From positions 992,001 to 1,056,000 of the forward strand of contig NC_056048.1 of the NCBI RefSeq assembly GCF_004379255.2: a stretch of 64,000 nucleotides of DNA. The letters run 5' to 3'. This document shows, in pieces, positions 19,601-30,884 of the stretch. The first letter of the stretch is position 1. Each line of letters opens with the position of its first letter. The position numbers were made by a program, and so were the translations under genes. The notes under the pieces are model-generated. The model was not told the origin of the DNA, searched no databases, and saw only the letters and a list, made by a program, of their open reading frames with translations. The DNA is from Salvia splendens (taxonomy: Eukaryota; Streptophyta; Magnoliopsida; Lamiales; Lamiaceae).

Positions 19601-21073
19601 TATTGCACAGCGAAACGACGTCATCCCCTGAATTAAGAGAGATTACGATGCAGATTAAGCAGGGTTGCGCTCCGCCGCACCTTACATGGGTCGAAGGTTT
19701 GGTATACTACAAGCGCAGAATTTTTGTAGGATCGCGTTCGTCAGCGAGAGCGCCCATCCTGGACGAGTATCACAGTTCACAGTCTGCAGGACACCAGGGC
19801 TTTGAACGCACTCTTCGGCGTATATCTGCAGAGTTCTATTGGCCTAACATGAAAAATGAAGTACGACGGTTTGTCGAAGCGTGTGTGGTTTGTCAGACGA
19901 CCAAATATTCCACTCAGAAACTTGCAGGCTTGCTGCAGCCATTGCCGATTCCTTCTCAGGTTTGGGAGGACGTATCCTTGGATTTTGTTACGGGCCTTCC
20001 ACAATCTCGGGGATATACGACGATAATGGTGGTGGTGGATAGACTATCCAAATATGCACACTCTGCCGCCCTCCCGACCCGTTTTGATGCCTTAAGGGTG
20101 GCTCATTTGTTCGTTAGTACAGTGGTGCGTCACCACGGTTTTCCCAAGACCGCGACTCGGTGTTTTTGAATAAAGTATGGGAAGATATCATGCGATTGAG
20201 CGGAACAAAGCTGAATTTTTCGACTGCCTAGCACCCACAGTCGGATGGGCAGACGGAGGTGAGAAATATGGGCCTCGAGTGTCTGAGAGAGTTTACGGTA
20301 GATCGTCTGTCCAAGTGGGCAAACTTTTTGCCTTTGGCAGAACTGGCACTCTACTACTTTCATCACGCCGGTTTGGGGATGTCACCTTTCAAGGCGCTTT
20401 ATGGAAGGGAGCCACCAAGTTTGGTGTTTGCGCCGCCTTCGGCCGCGATGCCACCGTATGCGGCTGATCTAATCAGACAGCGGGGAGAGTTGCTGGTAGA
20501 CCTTCGTCGGAATTTGGAGCGAGCCCAGCAGAGGATGCGCGACTCTGCAAATAAACATCGTCGCAATGTCGAGTTCCAGATGGGTGACAAGGTTTTGCTA
20601 AAGTTGCAGCCTTACAAGCAACATTAAGTGGCTAGGCCATTATCGGCTAAATTGGCGCGCAGATATTATGGACCATTTGAGGTGATCGAGGGGATTGGAC
20701 AAATGGCTTATCGGAGGGGAGCAGAATCCACAACGTCTTCCATGTGGGTCTTCTTCGGCCTTTTGCCGCAGGAGGTGATGTCGACCTAGGTATGGACCTT
20801 CCTTCGGAGTTTTTCGGGGATAGGCCGATGGTTTACCCTGTGAGGGTGTTGGATAGACGTATGCTTTGGCACAATGATCAGCCGCCCGAACATGTGCTGG
20901 TCCATTGGTCGGACGGCTCGGATTCACCTACTTGGGAGCTGCTGGATGTGATCAAGAGCAGATTTCCAAACGTGCTCCTTGAGGACAAGGATGTTGCTAT
21001 CGGGGAGGAGGTTGATACGGTTCCACAACCGCCACCAACGACACCAGCTGAGCAGCGAGAAGGAGCGAGGTAG
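16686..21073 (+). pseudogene. Chromovirus pol (protease, RT, RNase H, integrase, chromodomain), broken
   Basis: Parts in order are as follows. The zinc knuckle CYYCPDKWAVGHVC is at about 16757-16800. The aspartic protease at about 16860-17250 has VSIGSDRNFL where DSGSTHNF is usual, so the catalytic Asp appears lost. Reverse transcriptase runs from 17468 (PVLLIRKKDG, FCIDYRALK), is split by the insertion at 17722-18474, and resumes with TKLDLRSGYHQIRM and FFDDILIYS. RNase H has CIESDASDVGIGAVLL at about 19140. Integrase has the HHCC zinc finger (HQGFERTL to CVVCQ) and DFVTGLP from 19740. A chromodomain-like tail follows (VLVHWSDGSDSPTWELL). Frameshifts occur near 17250, 17465, 19490 and 20165. 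Replication genes of this copy are dead. Confidence 0.9.
17722..18474. mobile_element. Small non-autonomous hAT-like element in the chromovirus RT
   Basis: 753 bp flanked by an 8-bp duplication ATCCCAGA (17714-17721 and 18475-18482). Removing it and one duplication restores the RT frame through the ATIPDHFPIPT region. The left end TAGGGCTGGCAA and the right end read outward (TATGTCTTGCAA) match at 8 of 12 bases, so the right end is decayed. The ends are rich in CACGACACG and GGGTTGGGTCG motifs and the centre is very AT-rich. It codes for nothing. An 8-bp duplication fits hAT, but 9 bp could also be read (ATCCCAGAT), so a MULE is not excluded. Confidence 0.7.
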
Positions 21074-21548
21074 TCGCTGATCGAAGGGCGAGAGGCAGCG
21101 AGGCCAACTTCGATCGCGACGTCAAAGCCGAAAAGGAATGTGAGACCACCGAACAAGCTCAGCGAGTTCGTGTCCAAGTAGAAGACTAGATAGCAAGTTT
21201 TTTAATGTTTTTTTATTTATTTATTTAGTTGGATATTAATATTTTATTATTTTATTTCGGATTTTCTTTGTTGGTTCTTTCCCGAGATGTTTAGGAGGTC
21301 GAACCAACCCTAGGGTCCTTAGATTATAAATAGGGCTATTTTGTTCATAAACACATTATGAATTAATATATTATTTTGCCAAACTTCTCGTTGATAATTT
21401 TACAAACCCTAGATCTTGTGCTGCCCGACGGAAAGGACTTCCGTGCACAGCCAAATCTTGCCTCAGCTGATCCTACGATTGGACGCCGGAGAGGATAACG
21501 ATCGCCGAAGGTAGTCGTCGATCATAGTTAAGGGAAAAGCCCTTAACA
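21013..21548 (+). repeat. 3' LTR of the chromovirus
   Basis: 536 bp, TG...CA. It has an extra segment (aacttctcgttgataattt) that the 5' LTR lacks, plus scattered substitutions. Confidence 0.92.
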
Positions 21549-21553
21549 TGGGG

Positions 21554-22502
21554 ATTGCATTGGTCGGCATTTTATTTCTTTGTTGAAATTAAAACTTAAT
21601 AATTATCATGCACTAATTTTCCCTTGCCCAATTTTCTTGGTAATAGTAAGGGCACACGCAATGCAGCCGCCCGGACACGGCTGCATTGCACACCCCATTT
21701 CTCGTCCAGCTGCCCGCCGTTCCACCTCGACCGCTGATGGTCGTCTGGCCTCTGATAAAATCTATGTTTAATTATTTGTGTTAATTACCTTTTTAGTAAA
21801 TTTTTCATTGTTCCATTAAGGTTTGTTGAAGACTTGAAGTGCATATTACATTAAAGAGGATTTTAATGTTTCCATTCAATTTTTAAGTGCATGTTTTAGT
21901 GCTAGTATTATTTAAGTGGTTCACAATGGACATAAAATCACTAAGTGATAGGCTATCTATGTTCTAATTTTATACATATGTTTTGCCTTTCTGTTTTCTT
22001 TGTTGTTTTGTGTAGAATATGAAAGTGCTTCTCTAGAATCCAAAAGTCACAATGTTTATTTTAACAAACATTTAACTTTCGAACTTTTTACGTAATCTTG
22101 TATGTTTTATTTAACTTTGTTTTGTTTACAAATTCGAAACATATTATCTCTAGCTAGCTGGCATCCATACAAATTTTGCCTTAATATATTCTGCATTTTT
22201 TCTACAACCTCCTTTTATTATTGGACAAATTCCTATTAGTTCCATATGCAAATGAATGTCTATATTTTCAAGACCAAGAAAAATATTTGAATTTGGCTGC
22301 CCTAATTTCTGAAATGTAACCATCCAATTTCTATACTTGAAATTGTAGGTACATGTGTTATGGTATTTGGTATTTGTGGTATTTAATTTTATCTAGTTTT
22401 TCAATAGGTCTCTACTATTCATGTGTAAAATCACCCTCTCCCAAATTTTATCACAAACACTAACAACACAGCCACGGATATGTAGTACTAGTAGACATGT
22501 TC
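21554..22502. other. AT-rich spacer with a GC-rich hairpin
   Basis: No gene seen. At about 21658-21690, gcaatgcagccg and cggctgcattgc form a perfect 12-bp inverted repeat around an 8-bp loop. It may be one end of a Harbinger-type MITE (gggcacacgcaatgc), since a similar end (gggcatccataatgc) appears near 23340 on the opposite strand. Confidence 0.5.
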
Positions 22503-22511
22503 ATGTCCTAG

Positions 22512-22862
22512 TTTTTTTTTTCATACATAGGAGTTCGAGATACATTCGGCAAGCGAACTAGTCCGCCACAGCCCCTCGTGGCTCGAATACTTTAGCTTCC
22601 CTCCGACGGGTTCGGGCGTGAACTAGCCAATGTTGGCTCGTAGACTGCACTCCCTCCGACGAGTTCAGCCCCGGTAGACTATCCGCCACCCTCAGACGCG
22701 TCCAAGCTCAAAAGCTTGCCAAGCCCCAAGGAAACAACCTTGAACAGACCCACAGGGAAATTAATCCCAAAGTCGCGCCATCCAGGAGTCGAACTCAAGA
22801 CCTCCAGGATGGTGCCATATCCTTGCCACCCTTATCAACCACTTGAGCTAGGGGGCTTGGAT
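22512..22862 (-). mobile_element. tRNA-derived SINE, copy 1
   Basis: On the minus strand the head at about 22854 starts with a tRNA-like A box (TAGCTCAAGTGGTTGATAAG). The B box (GAGTTCGACTCC) follows about 40 bp later, a roughly 250-bp body comes next, and the 3' end is a poly-A tail (ten T at 22512-22521 on the plus strand). A short target duplication, ATGTCCTAG versus ATGTCCTGG, flanks it (22503-22511 and 22863-22871). Confidence 0.82.
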
Positions 22863-22871
22863 ATGTCCTGG

Positions 22872-22873
<2 letters not shown>

Positions 22874-22902
<29 letters not shown>

Positions 22903-23080
22903 TTAACTTCATATATTTATATCATATATATGAAGGAGGAAATTACAAATCAAGGAAATTACAAATCAACTCCTATAACAAGGAGGAAAGACAAATTACG
23001 CCACCCAGGGTTCGAACTCGAGACCTCCAGGATGGACGCGGTATCCAGCGCCCTTTACCGCTAGGCCAAGGGGCTTGGAT
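22874..23080 (-). mobile_element. tRNA-derived SINE, copy 2, nested beside copy 1
   Basis: On the minus strand it starts near 23080, with A box TGGCCTAGCGGTAAAGGGCG and B box GAGTTCGAACCC. It ends in an A-rich tail (20 T at 22872-22891 on the plus strand, after an A run). A perfect 19-bp target duplication GCTTGGATATGTCCTGGTT flanks it at 22855-22873 and 23081-23099. That duplication includes the flank of copy 1, so copy 2 arrived later. Confidence 0.88.
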
Positions 23081-23099
23081 GCTTGGATATGTCCTGGTT

Positions 23100-24640
23100 A
23101 TGGGCCCACTATTTACTTTTTTATTTCATTATTTTAATTAATCTTCTATTTCATATAAGTACTTGATACAAAAGTCTAAACACTAAAATTATAATTTAAC
23201 TTCAAATACGTTAACAGACCAAAAAATAATAGTAATAAAATAAAATTGGCGCGAATTGCACCATAACTGTGCCGACCAGCCCCACAACGTCAGCCGCGAG
23301 CCATTCTCTGTGATCTGGCAGCATTGCATTATGGATGCCCTTACATGCATGCAACCCTCCACCCATAAAAATAGTAATTATTGGTGGAAAATCGTTGCCC
23401 TTAACAACATGATTCATAACGTCGGCATATCTGCAAGAATTCAAACTAAGTGACTTGGCAAATGCTTTTCTACTATTTATCTACTACTTACTCAAATTTT
23501 CACCTCTCTATTCAATTTTTATATATATATTGGGATGAGGCAAGTGTCATGGGGAGTCGGAGTGCATTGCATATCTATCTTACTTTCACTCATGGAACTT
23601 ACCGTTAAAATTAATTTACAAATATTAAATTAAATTACTAAGCAAAGTTCACTTTTCAACTTGCTAATATTTATATATCCTCTGCCAAACAAGCTGCCCT
23701 AGCTAATACCCCTAAATATTTAATTAAAAAACAAAAGAATATGATAAGGATAAAGATAGACATAAATAAACTAACCCTTTGAACTAACTAACTTCAACCT
23801 TACCCTATCCATGAATTATAAGACAATTAATTGGCTTTCTCCACCGGAAAGGCGGCAAAATATTGGCAATTACGACTAAAGGGAATGAATATATAACTTT
23901 TAAATCCACGTCGGCAATTGAATATACTTCAAATGGCAATGATAGCCTTACCACTAACTCCACATCACATGCATAGACTCTAAACCCCAAACCGAAGGAA
24001 GCGCAAGCTTAATTATCATATCCAATCAATCAACCGTGACCAATGGCGGATGTAGAAAAATATTAGTATGAGTTTTACTACTTTTGTAGGTATCATTTCG
24101 ATTGAGATATTTAATTTTAAAATTGATATATTTAATTAAAATGATAACTACTCCTTTTGTCCCATTAAAAAAGAAATGTTTTCTCTTTTAGGTTGTCCCA
24201 TTAAAAATGAAACGTTTTTTTAAAATGAAAACAACATTATTTCCATTTTTCATCTTTCTTACTTTACTCTTTCTTCATTAACTCACAAAACAACACTGCA
24301 TAAAATCTCGTGTCGAAAACCAAATGTTTCATATTTATTGGGACAGAGGAGTATATCAGTAGCTAATAATATCAGTTGACATTCATGAATATGCGAACTG
24401 ATATTGAGTTTGTATTTGATATATTTAATTAAAATGAAAACTATAATAATTTGTTGATATAATATCAATTCACATCACAAAGCATATCAGATACTTACTT
24501 AATATTAGTTTGCATATTCATGAATGTTAGTAGGGTTTTTGTAATGCCGCTTGATATAAACAAGTGTAGTTTTCCTCATGCAAACATGAGCCCACTTTGA
24601 ATCTCAAGTGGAAAACCTTCCTCTAAATTTGGCTTCTTAT
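23100..24640. other. Intergenic region upstream of the CLE gene
   Basis: No gene supported. About 23240-23346 is a GC-richer block that may be a decayed MITE ending in gggcatccataatgcaatgc (minus strand). A Stowaway-like MITE lies at 24149-24353. Confidence 0.45.
24149..24353. repeat. Stowaway-like MITE
   Basis: About 205 bp with ends TACTCCTTTTGTCCCATTAA and, inverted, TACTCCTCTGTCCCAATAAA. TA at each end fits a TA target duplication of the Tc1/mariner-related Stowaway group. Confidence 0.75.
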
Positions 24641-24652
24641 TCTCTTCTCCCT

Positions 24653-24660
24653 CTATAAAT
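24653..24660 (+). promoter_or_regulatory. TATA box of the CLE gene
   Basis: CTATAAATAA lies about 90 bp upstream of the CLE start codon, leaving a leader of roughly 60 bp. Confidence 0.7.
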
Positions 24661-24744
24661 AACCTCTCTCCAACCTCCACATTTCTACCTTCATCACTAT
24701 CTCCTACACACACTTGTAATTGGCATATACACACAATAAACAAC

Positions 24745-24969
24745 ATGGCTGCCCTTAAATTCTGGTTTTGCTTTGCCTTGATAGCATTCACATTCTCCGC
24801 CACTCAGTCGCGTCTCCTCCCTCGCGCCTCTGCACCTCCCGAGAGACGGGCATTGATCGACAACGCCCGAGAGGCGATCAAGGAGAGCTTGAAGAGGAAA
24901 GAAATGGCGGAAAAGTGGTACCACGACGACCGGGTCAGCCCGGGCGGGCCCGACCCGAAACATCACTAA
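24745..24969 (+). CDS. CLE peptide hormone precursor (CLE1-7 type)
   Basis: A 74-residue, intronless precursor. Residues 1-22 (MAALKFWFCFALIAFTFSAT then QS) are a signal peptide. A variable, charged linker follows. The last 12 residues RVSPGGPDPKHH are the CLE motif, with the Pro residues that are normally hydroxylated and the terminal His. The motif is closest to the Arabidopsis CLE1-CLE7 group, secreted root and vascular signals linked to nitrate and sulfate status and read by CLAVATA1-type receptor kinases. The stop directly follows the motif, so no C-terminal trimming is needed. Length, layout and TATA position all support a functional gene. Orthology to one named CLE cannot be set from the 12-mer alone. 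Confidence 0.93.
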   Translation: MAALKFWFCFALIAFTFSATQSRLLPRASAPPERRALIDNAREAIKESLKRKEMAEKWYHDDRVSPGGPDPKHH

Positions 24970-25467
24970 TGTGTTATAGCCTATATAGTGCTAAGAGTTG
25001 CTGTAAAGATGGAACATTAGATACAATGGATGTGTTTTGAGAGAGAGACATTTTTTTCCTTTTTTTTATTAAAGAATCGATAATATTTTCTCCTTTTATC
25101 ATGTGGATGTGCTGATTGAAAACTTGATTTATTAGTTGGACGAGAAATGTCAAATTAAAGGCTTTTATAATTTCCTATAGTTTTTCATTTTCAAATTACT
25201 TTTCCTTTTCTCTTTTTCCCCTTTTCATTTCCTTTCCATTTGGTGTGCATTTTATGCTCTTTTAGTTTGATTTAATTATAGAAAGGAGTCGTGATCACTT
25301 GTAATAAATTTAATTTTGAGGGAACATATTTTTAGGTCCACGAACTTTGCCAAAGTATCATTTTAGGTCTGTGAACTTTGAAAATATCATTTTAGGTCTG
25401 TCAACTACAAGTTAATATCATTTGAAGTATTTTGAACTTTTTTCTGACGAAAATGCCCTTAAGGCCT
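24970..25467. other. CLE 3' flank and a short ~30-bp repeat block
   Basis: The CLE 3' untranslated region is followed at about 25330-25430 by three imperfect copies of cattttaggtctgtgaacttt, a sequence type seen at the ends of MULE-like MITEs (compare 33884-34255). Confidence 0.5.
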
Positions 25468-27511
25468 TCAAAGGGCAATTTTGACAATTCCTTCACCGCT
25501 GCATCTTTGCGTCAGAGACGTCGCTTCCTTGCGTATTCCATTAGTCTCGCAAAAATGATTACAATCATTTGAGCAAAACTCACCACCCCTATCTGTACGA
25601 AGAACCTTGATGCTCTTCTCACTTTGCTTCTCCACCATTGCCTTTAAATTTTTGAAGTTCTCAAAGGCTTTGGATTTATTTTTCATAAAATAAACCCAAC
25701 TCATGCGACTATAATCATCGGTAATTAGAAAGAAATACCAATTTCCACCAATCGACTCTGTATTTATAGGGCCGCACAAATCAGCGTGAATGAGCTCAAG
25801 ACAGTTAGAAGCTCTCCACGATACACCACTAGGAAAGGATTTCCTCGTCTGTTTTCCATAGATACATCATTCACATAAATCAAAATCATCAATTTTAGGC
25901 AGCTCGACGCCTCTTGCGTGCCATAAACAAGAGCGTATTTCTCCACATTGGACATTCACAGCGGAAACATTCTATTCTCCATCATGTAAACCTTTGCAAT
26001 AATTTGCCCCGATTTCTTTTCTTTGATGACACAGAAACTATCATCAAACACTACCATATATCCAGTAGATATCAATTGCCCAACACTCAATAAATTATGT
26101 GCCAAGTATGGAATAAAATAGACATCATAAATGAGTTTGGTGTTACCATGGCCATCCTTTACTCCAACAGTACCTTTCCCCTCAAATTGAATAGATTTGT
26201 CATCACCTAGCCTGACTTGAATCTTGCGAGATTCATCAAGCTCTTTGAACATCTCCTTGTTGAAACACATGTGATTTGAGCAACCACTATCCACGAACCA
26301 CACATCATTCGGCACATCCACGGCGTCTGCTACTGCCATGAATAACTTGTTATCATTCGTCTCTTCTTGGACGCATTTTGCTTGTTTTTCCTTCGACCAA
26401 CAATCTGCTTTCACGTGCCCATATTTGCCGCAATTATGGCACTCAATATTGTTGTCCACTAAAATATTGTTTTACATCAGATCGACCACCACGACCTCGA
26501 CCTTGGCCACGCCCGCGACCTCGGAAACCTCATCTGCCTCGTCCTCTTGCTGTAGAGAAATCCTTCTGATTGGAGGATTCACCTTTCACTTGAAATGCTT
26601 TTTCATCAGACTTTTCAAACGATCGGTTAATCCTTGACTCATGAGCTTGCAGAGATCCCATCAGTTCTTCAAATGAAAAAACCGATAGGTCCTTTGATTC
26701 TTCATTGCAGCTACAACATGATCAAACTTTGGAGTCAAGCTTCTGAGCACCTTCTCAACGATGGTCTGGTCTGTGATCTTATCTCCGCAAGATCGCATTT
26801 GACTGACTGCTGCCATTGCCCTCGACAAAAAATCAGCCACATATTCTCCATTCTTCATGATCAGCGTTTCAAAGTCACGTCGAAGTGATTGCAATCTCAC
26901 AACGATGACTTTTGAATCTCCTTTGAATTCTTTCTGCAAGGTTGACTAGGCTTGCTTCGAGGTGTTCGCCGTTGCAATTCGGGAGAAGACGCTATCGTGG
27001 ACTGCTTGCTGGATGATCGCCAACGCCTTCGAGTCTTTATTCTTATTCTCCCGCAATCTGTTCGCCTCGTCGAGATCTGCATATCCCTGCTCTACGAAGT
27101 CCCACAGATCTTAAGACTTCAGTAAAGTCTGCATCCGAATGCTCCAGTATTCGTAGCCTTCTCCTTTGAAGACTGGAATGAGTGGTTGTGTAGCACTCAC
27201 CGAACTCCCGTTGGCCATCGTAATTGAACCTGGCTCTAGATGCCACAAATGTTGGAAATAGAAAGCAGAGTACGGCAAGAAGAAAGAAATAAACGTAGCC
27301 TTTGTGTATTAGAACTCAAAAAGACTTATCTTATTCCATTGAAATGAGGTGCTATTTATAGGCACTCTACACAGAACTGAATATAGCTAAGGAATAGGAC
27401 CACTACGAAAACAGAAAATAGCTAAACATTGGGAATTTTGAAAACTAATAAAGACTAAGTTTAGATAAGTCTTGAGCTTTGAATTACTGAGTCAACAATC
27501 TTTATTCAACA
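25468..27511 (-). mobile_element. Truncated Ty1/Copia element (5' LTR, gag, protease, part of integrase)
   Basis: In element sense it starts with a 262-bp LTR (27250-27511), then a degraded gag. Best preserved in gag is 26661-26939 (LQSLRRDFETLIMKNGEYVA). Next come a zinc knuckle CHNCGKYGHVKADCW and a protease with WFVDSGCSNHMCF (25956-26459). An integrase core follows (FFLITDDYSRMSWVYFMK, VLRTDRGGEFCSND), lost after about 25520. Reverse transcriptase, RNase H and the 3' LTR are absent. Frameshifts separate the gag pieces. It is a dead, 3'-deleted copy, unrelated in sequence detail to the intact Copia at 41365. Confidence 0.88.
27250..27511 (-). repeat. LTR of the truncated Copia element
   Basis: Element-sense TGTTGAATAAAG...CTATTTCCAACA, followed by TTTGTGGCATCTAGAGCC. 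That sequence resembles the Copia primer site TGGTATCAGAGC with changes. No partner LTR is in the window. Confidence 0.78.
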
Positions 27512-29206
27512 TGTTTTTGTAAAGATAAAAGGCCAGTTTTACCTTATGGTCGGGAGTTTACTTGAAAATATCTTATTTTTGGTAAACAAAGCCTTGATAT
27601 TTTGATCTCTAAGATTTTTTGTGGGACATTTTATCCCCAAAAATAAAACAATGAATACTAAAAGTTTATTACCTAAATGATGAGACATTTTCGTGTAGAC
27701 GCTCCAAATGATAGGATAAAAATTCATTTCCCTTTGATAAATGGATCTCAAATTCGACTAATTCATCTAACTCATATTTTATTATAAAATTAATGTACAA
27801 AAATATGATTCATGTTTCGCTAACTATTTCCACTCATTTTTCTATATATTTCTTAAAAGTTGAGTCGAGTCAAAATTAGACCATTAATCGCATACAGACA
27901 CATAAATATTCCCTCCGTCCCCAAAGAATATGCATTTTGGGTTCGGCACGGGTTTTAATATAAAATTGATAAAGTATGAGAGAGGTAGAGAGCAAGTAAT
28001 TAAAGTATTGTTAGTGAAAAATGGGTCTCATCTCATTAGACAGAAAAGACATTCCAAAATTAGAAAGTGCATATTCTTGTGGAACGGAGGGGGTAGTAGC
28101 AAAGTAGAAAACAAGGAGAATATGTTTTCTTACTACTATAACATTAGCATCCTCCTATTAAAGAAGACATGCGCGTAATGTTTTGAAGAGTTCTATAAGT
28201 TCGGTATTTACTTTTTCGCATTTCAATTCTATTTTTCAACACCTGCAAGTGCAACACGAGGAAGAGGTTTCGCTGTCGGGATCCACAACTCTTTCAACTT
28301 TGCTAGCATGTAAAATTTGTGTTGCTAGAGGCTGGTGTCTATCGAACTCGACATAGTTGTCCAGGTTATAATCAGATTCAGACCGGACCGGATAATCTGT
28401 TCATGTCTTTTCCGTGTAAAGAGATCAGTCATAGGCATTTTAGGGATGGGAATTGTATGAAAGGGGATATATGAAAAGAGGTGCGATTTTTTGGATTTCC
28501 AAACGACAATGGTGTAAAAACAACTGAAAATTCCTAACCTAACTACAAAGGAAAATCCGATTCTCTCGGGTGATGATTCTTTAGGTTTTTCTGTTCATGT
28601 TTCTTTACTATTATTCTACGTTTAGTATATATATTGAATACTTCACCATCTGATATTGACATGAATTATTTATTATACGGAAAGGAACAAGAATCAAAAG
28701 ATGTAGAATATGTGTGCTGGCCAAAAACTAGAGTAGACTAAGAGTTCGAAGCCACTGTGGCGCGGCCCTTTAAGAATAATTATGAAATGACCTGAGTCCA
28801 TATTAAAAGAAAATCCAAATTTTCGATTAGACAGGAACGGATCCAAGTGGGTCGGGAGGGGTTGACTGACCCACCAGTTGACGCATATGTTTCCGAACTA
28901 GAGGCCCGAACTAGAACTAGTGAAATGGTAACATTGTACCTTCTTAACCAATTCAATACTAGGCGTCCATAACATGGATCTAAGGGCTAGGACTAGTGTT
29001 ACGGTGTCACTCTAAACATGATGTTACATTAATGCGACCATATATAAATTTGAATGGACCAAGTATAAATTAAAATGTGATTATTAGGCTACAATATAAG
29101 AACATTATACAAATATAAATAGCAGCAACAAAACAAATTTCACTTTATAACACCAATAACACCATACTAAAAAATCAAGAAAATTATACATTCAATTTTA
29201 TTAAAA
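27512..29206. other. Intergenic region with one MITE
   Basis: Apart from the MITE at 27908-28096 I see no gene or element I can support. Confidence 0.4.
27908..28096. repeat. Stowaway-like MITE
   Basis: Ends TTCCCTCCGTCCCCAAAGAA and, inverted, TACCCCCTCCGTTCCACAAG. Inner arms share AATATGCA. About 190 bp. Confidence 0.75.
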
Positions 29207-30884
29207 CTACAATCTTCTGGTCTTCAAACTTCTGCACCACAAGATGAAGAAATAAAGCAGTCTATATCCCACAACAAACCCAAACATCACCCCCAAATTG
29301 CTCCATTTATGTGACTCTTTCAACCCTTGCTTCCTCAAATACTCATCCCCAGAAATCACACACTCTCCCACCACTCTCTCCACACATTCCCTCCCTCCAT
29401 ACTCATTGATCACCAAGCACTCAAAAGGGTACTTGAACATGCTCAAGTAGTGCATGAACACCCAGTACTCCGGTATCCTCTCCTCCGCGATAAGGGACGC
29501 CCCCATGATGAAGTCGGGCACGAGCGCTGCGCAGCACGCCGTGAGCGAGCTCGACATCATCACCACCGCCCACGCGACCAGGCCGAAGTAGAGGAACCCG
29601 CCCGGGTCGCGGCGGAGGCCCACCAGCCAGTAGGCTGGCGCGCTGTAGAACAGCGCGACCGCCCCCAGGAACGGGAGGAGCACGAGCGCGTTCGCCAGAG
29701 CGTATGAGGACACTCTGTAGGCGCCTCGTACGACCTCCCGCACGAAGATCCTCCTCTCCTGGAGGAAGATCGGGAGGCCCTCCGTCGTCGAGGAGAGGAG
29801 GAAGACCCGCCTCGGATTTTTCGCGGTCCCTGCCGTTGTGGACGTTCATGTACACCGTGCCGAGGATGGACCCCACGGCGAGGGCCTGGCCCTCGCCGTG
29901 AAGAGCTCCTTCGTGCGGAATATATTCCGCGCAAATCTCTCTCCTAGAACCGCCACCTCCTTAACATGCGAGTTCGCATAGGATGATGTGGCGGTCTTAG
30001 TGTTGACCGAATCATTTTTCCTGCAATTACTGCAATCGCGACTATCGAGGTCGTGACCAGCAGCAACCTCGATCCGCGGATCGATGTTGCCACTTCTACT
30101 GGCGACCTCAATGGCGAACTCAAGCACGTTTATATGAGGGGGGATGCGGTGGCCGGAGCTAACGAGACGCTCCTCGAGCGACTCCAGGGAGCCGTGGTGG
30201 AGCGCGCGGCCGCCGTAGAGGAGGAGGAGCCGGTCGATGAGCTCGAGAATCCGGAATCCGGGCTGGTGGATGGTTAAAACAACCGTCTTGTGTTTAGTAA
30301 CCGCCATTGATCTCAACAAGGAGACGATGTGAAGCGCCGAGGCGGAGTCCAAGCCGGAAGTCGGCTCGTCGATGAGGAGCGCAGCCGGGTCGTGGATCAG
30401 CTCCACGCCGATGGAGAGGCGGCGCCTCTCCCCACCAGAGATGGACCCCACTCTGGACCTCGAGATGTGGTCCAAACCGAGGTCCTTCATAAGCAGCTTC
30501 GCCCTCAGGCGCTGTAGGTTAGGGTTTCCTCCACATTGAGGAGAGGAAACAAGGCGTCGTCCTGTGTGACGTATCCTGAAACCCGGCCAAACCTTTCAGG
30601 TTCGGCCGGGTTTCCGTTAACCAGAATCTCGCCGGATATTTTTCCTGAAGGGATTTCTCCGGCGAGAATCTGGAGAAGCGTGGTCTTGCCGGCTCCGCTG
30701 GGCCGGCGATCGCGGTGATCTCGCCTGGCCGGGCCTCGAGGCTCACGTTCTTGATTATCAGCTTCGTCGCCGGGCTGGCCCGGCGAGGGGTGAGGGTGAA
30801 GGATAAGTTGTTGGTTTGTAAGGTGTATGATGAAACCGGTGAAGTTACCGGCAAATCCATGGATTGAATAGTGGAAAGGGGCAA
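29207..30884 (-). pseudogene. ABCG half-transporter (ABCG10/ABCG5-like, WBC class), broken
   Basis: An intronless ABCG gene is recognisable from start to stop. The Walker A region ITAIAGP...[12 protein letters not shown] lies near 30700, the Q loop is VTQDDALFP, the signature is ISGGERRRLSIG, Walker B is LLIDEPTSGLD, and the H loop is VLTIHQPG. Transmembrane helices follow from about 29780 ([31 protein letters not shown]) to the C-terminal RSLKTRRL. Lesions are as follows. One base is missing within GPSGAGK. A frameshift with loss of about ten codons follows LTYSA near 30500. A shift lies near 29880, with missing codons before [12 protein letters not shown] gap of about 14 codons sits between GASL and [10 protein letters not shown]. 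Such proteins export lipids or hormones at the plasma membrane; this copy cannot make one. The rest is well preserved, so the loss looks fairly recent. Confidence 0.88.

Larger units (their letters stand above)
13417..21548 (+). mobile_element. Ty3/Gypsy chromovirus, full length but inactivated, carrying two nested transposons
   Basis: LTRs at 13417-13927 (511 bp) and 21013-21548 (536 bp) start TGATACGG and end CTTAACA. A 5-bp target duplication TGGGG lies at 13412-13416 and 21549-21553. The primer site TCTGGTGCTTTCATC follows the left LTR, and the purine tract GGGGAGGAGGT precedes the right one. Domain order is gag, zinc knuckle, protease, reverse transcriptase, RNase H, integrase, chromodomain, which is the chromovirus order. 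The LTRs differ by several substitutions and by a roughly 20-bp indel near 21384-21404, and the coding region has stops and frameshifts. It is therefore older than the LTR elements at 6739 and 41365. A MULE sits in gag and a hAT-like element in the reverse transcriptase. Confidence 0.93.

Noticed and set aside
23211..23444. 77-codon minus-strand frame with MNHVVKGNDFPP
   Set aside because: It sits in what looks like a decayed MITE, and no homology or start context supports it.
29207..30884. ABCG gene with introns explaining the missing codons
   Set aside because: The gaps in the DNA are absent sequence, not inserted sequence, and there are no GT-AG borders at the breaks. The closest ABCG genes are intronless.
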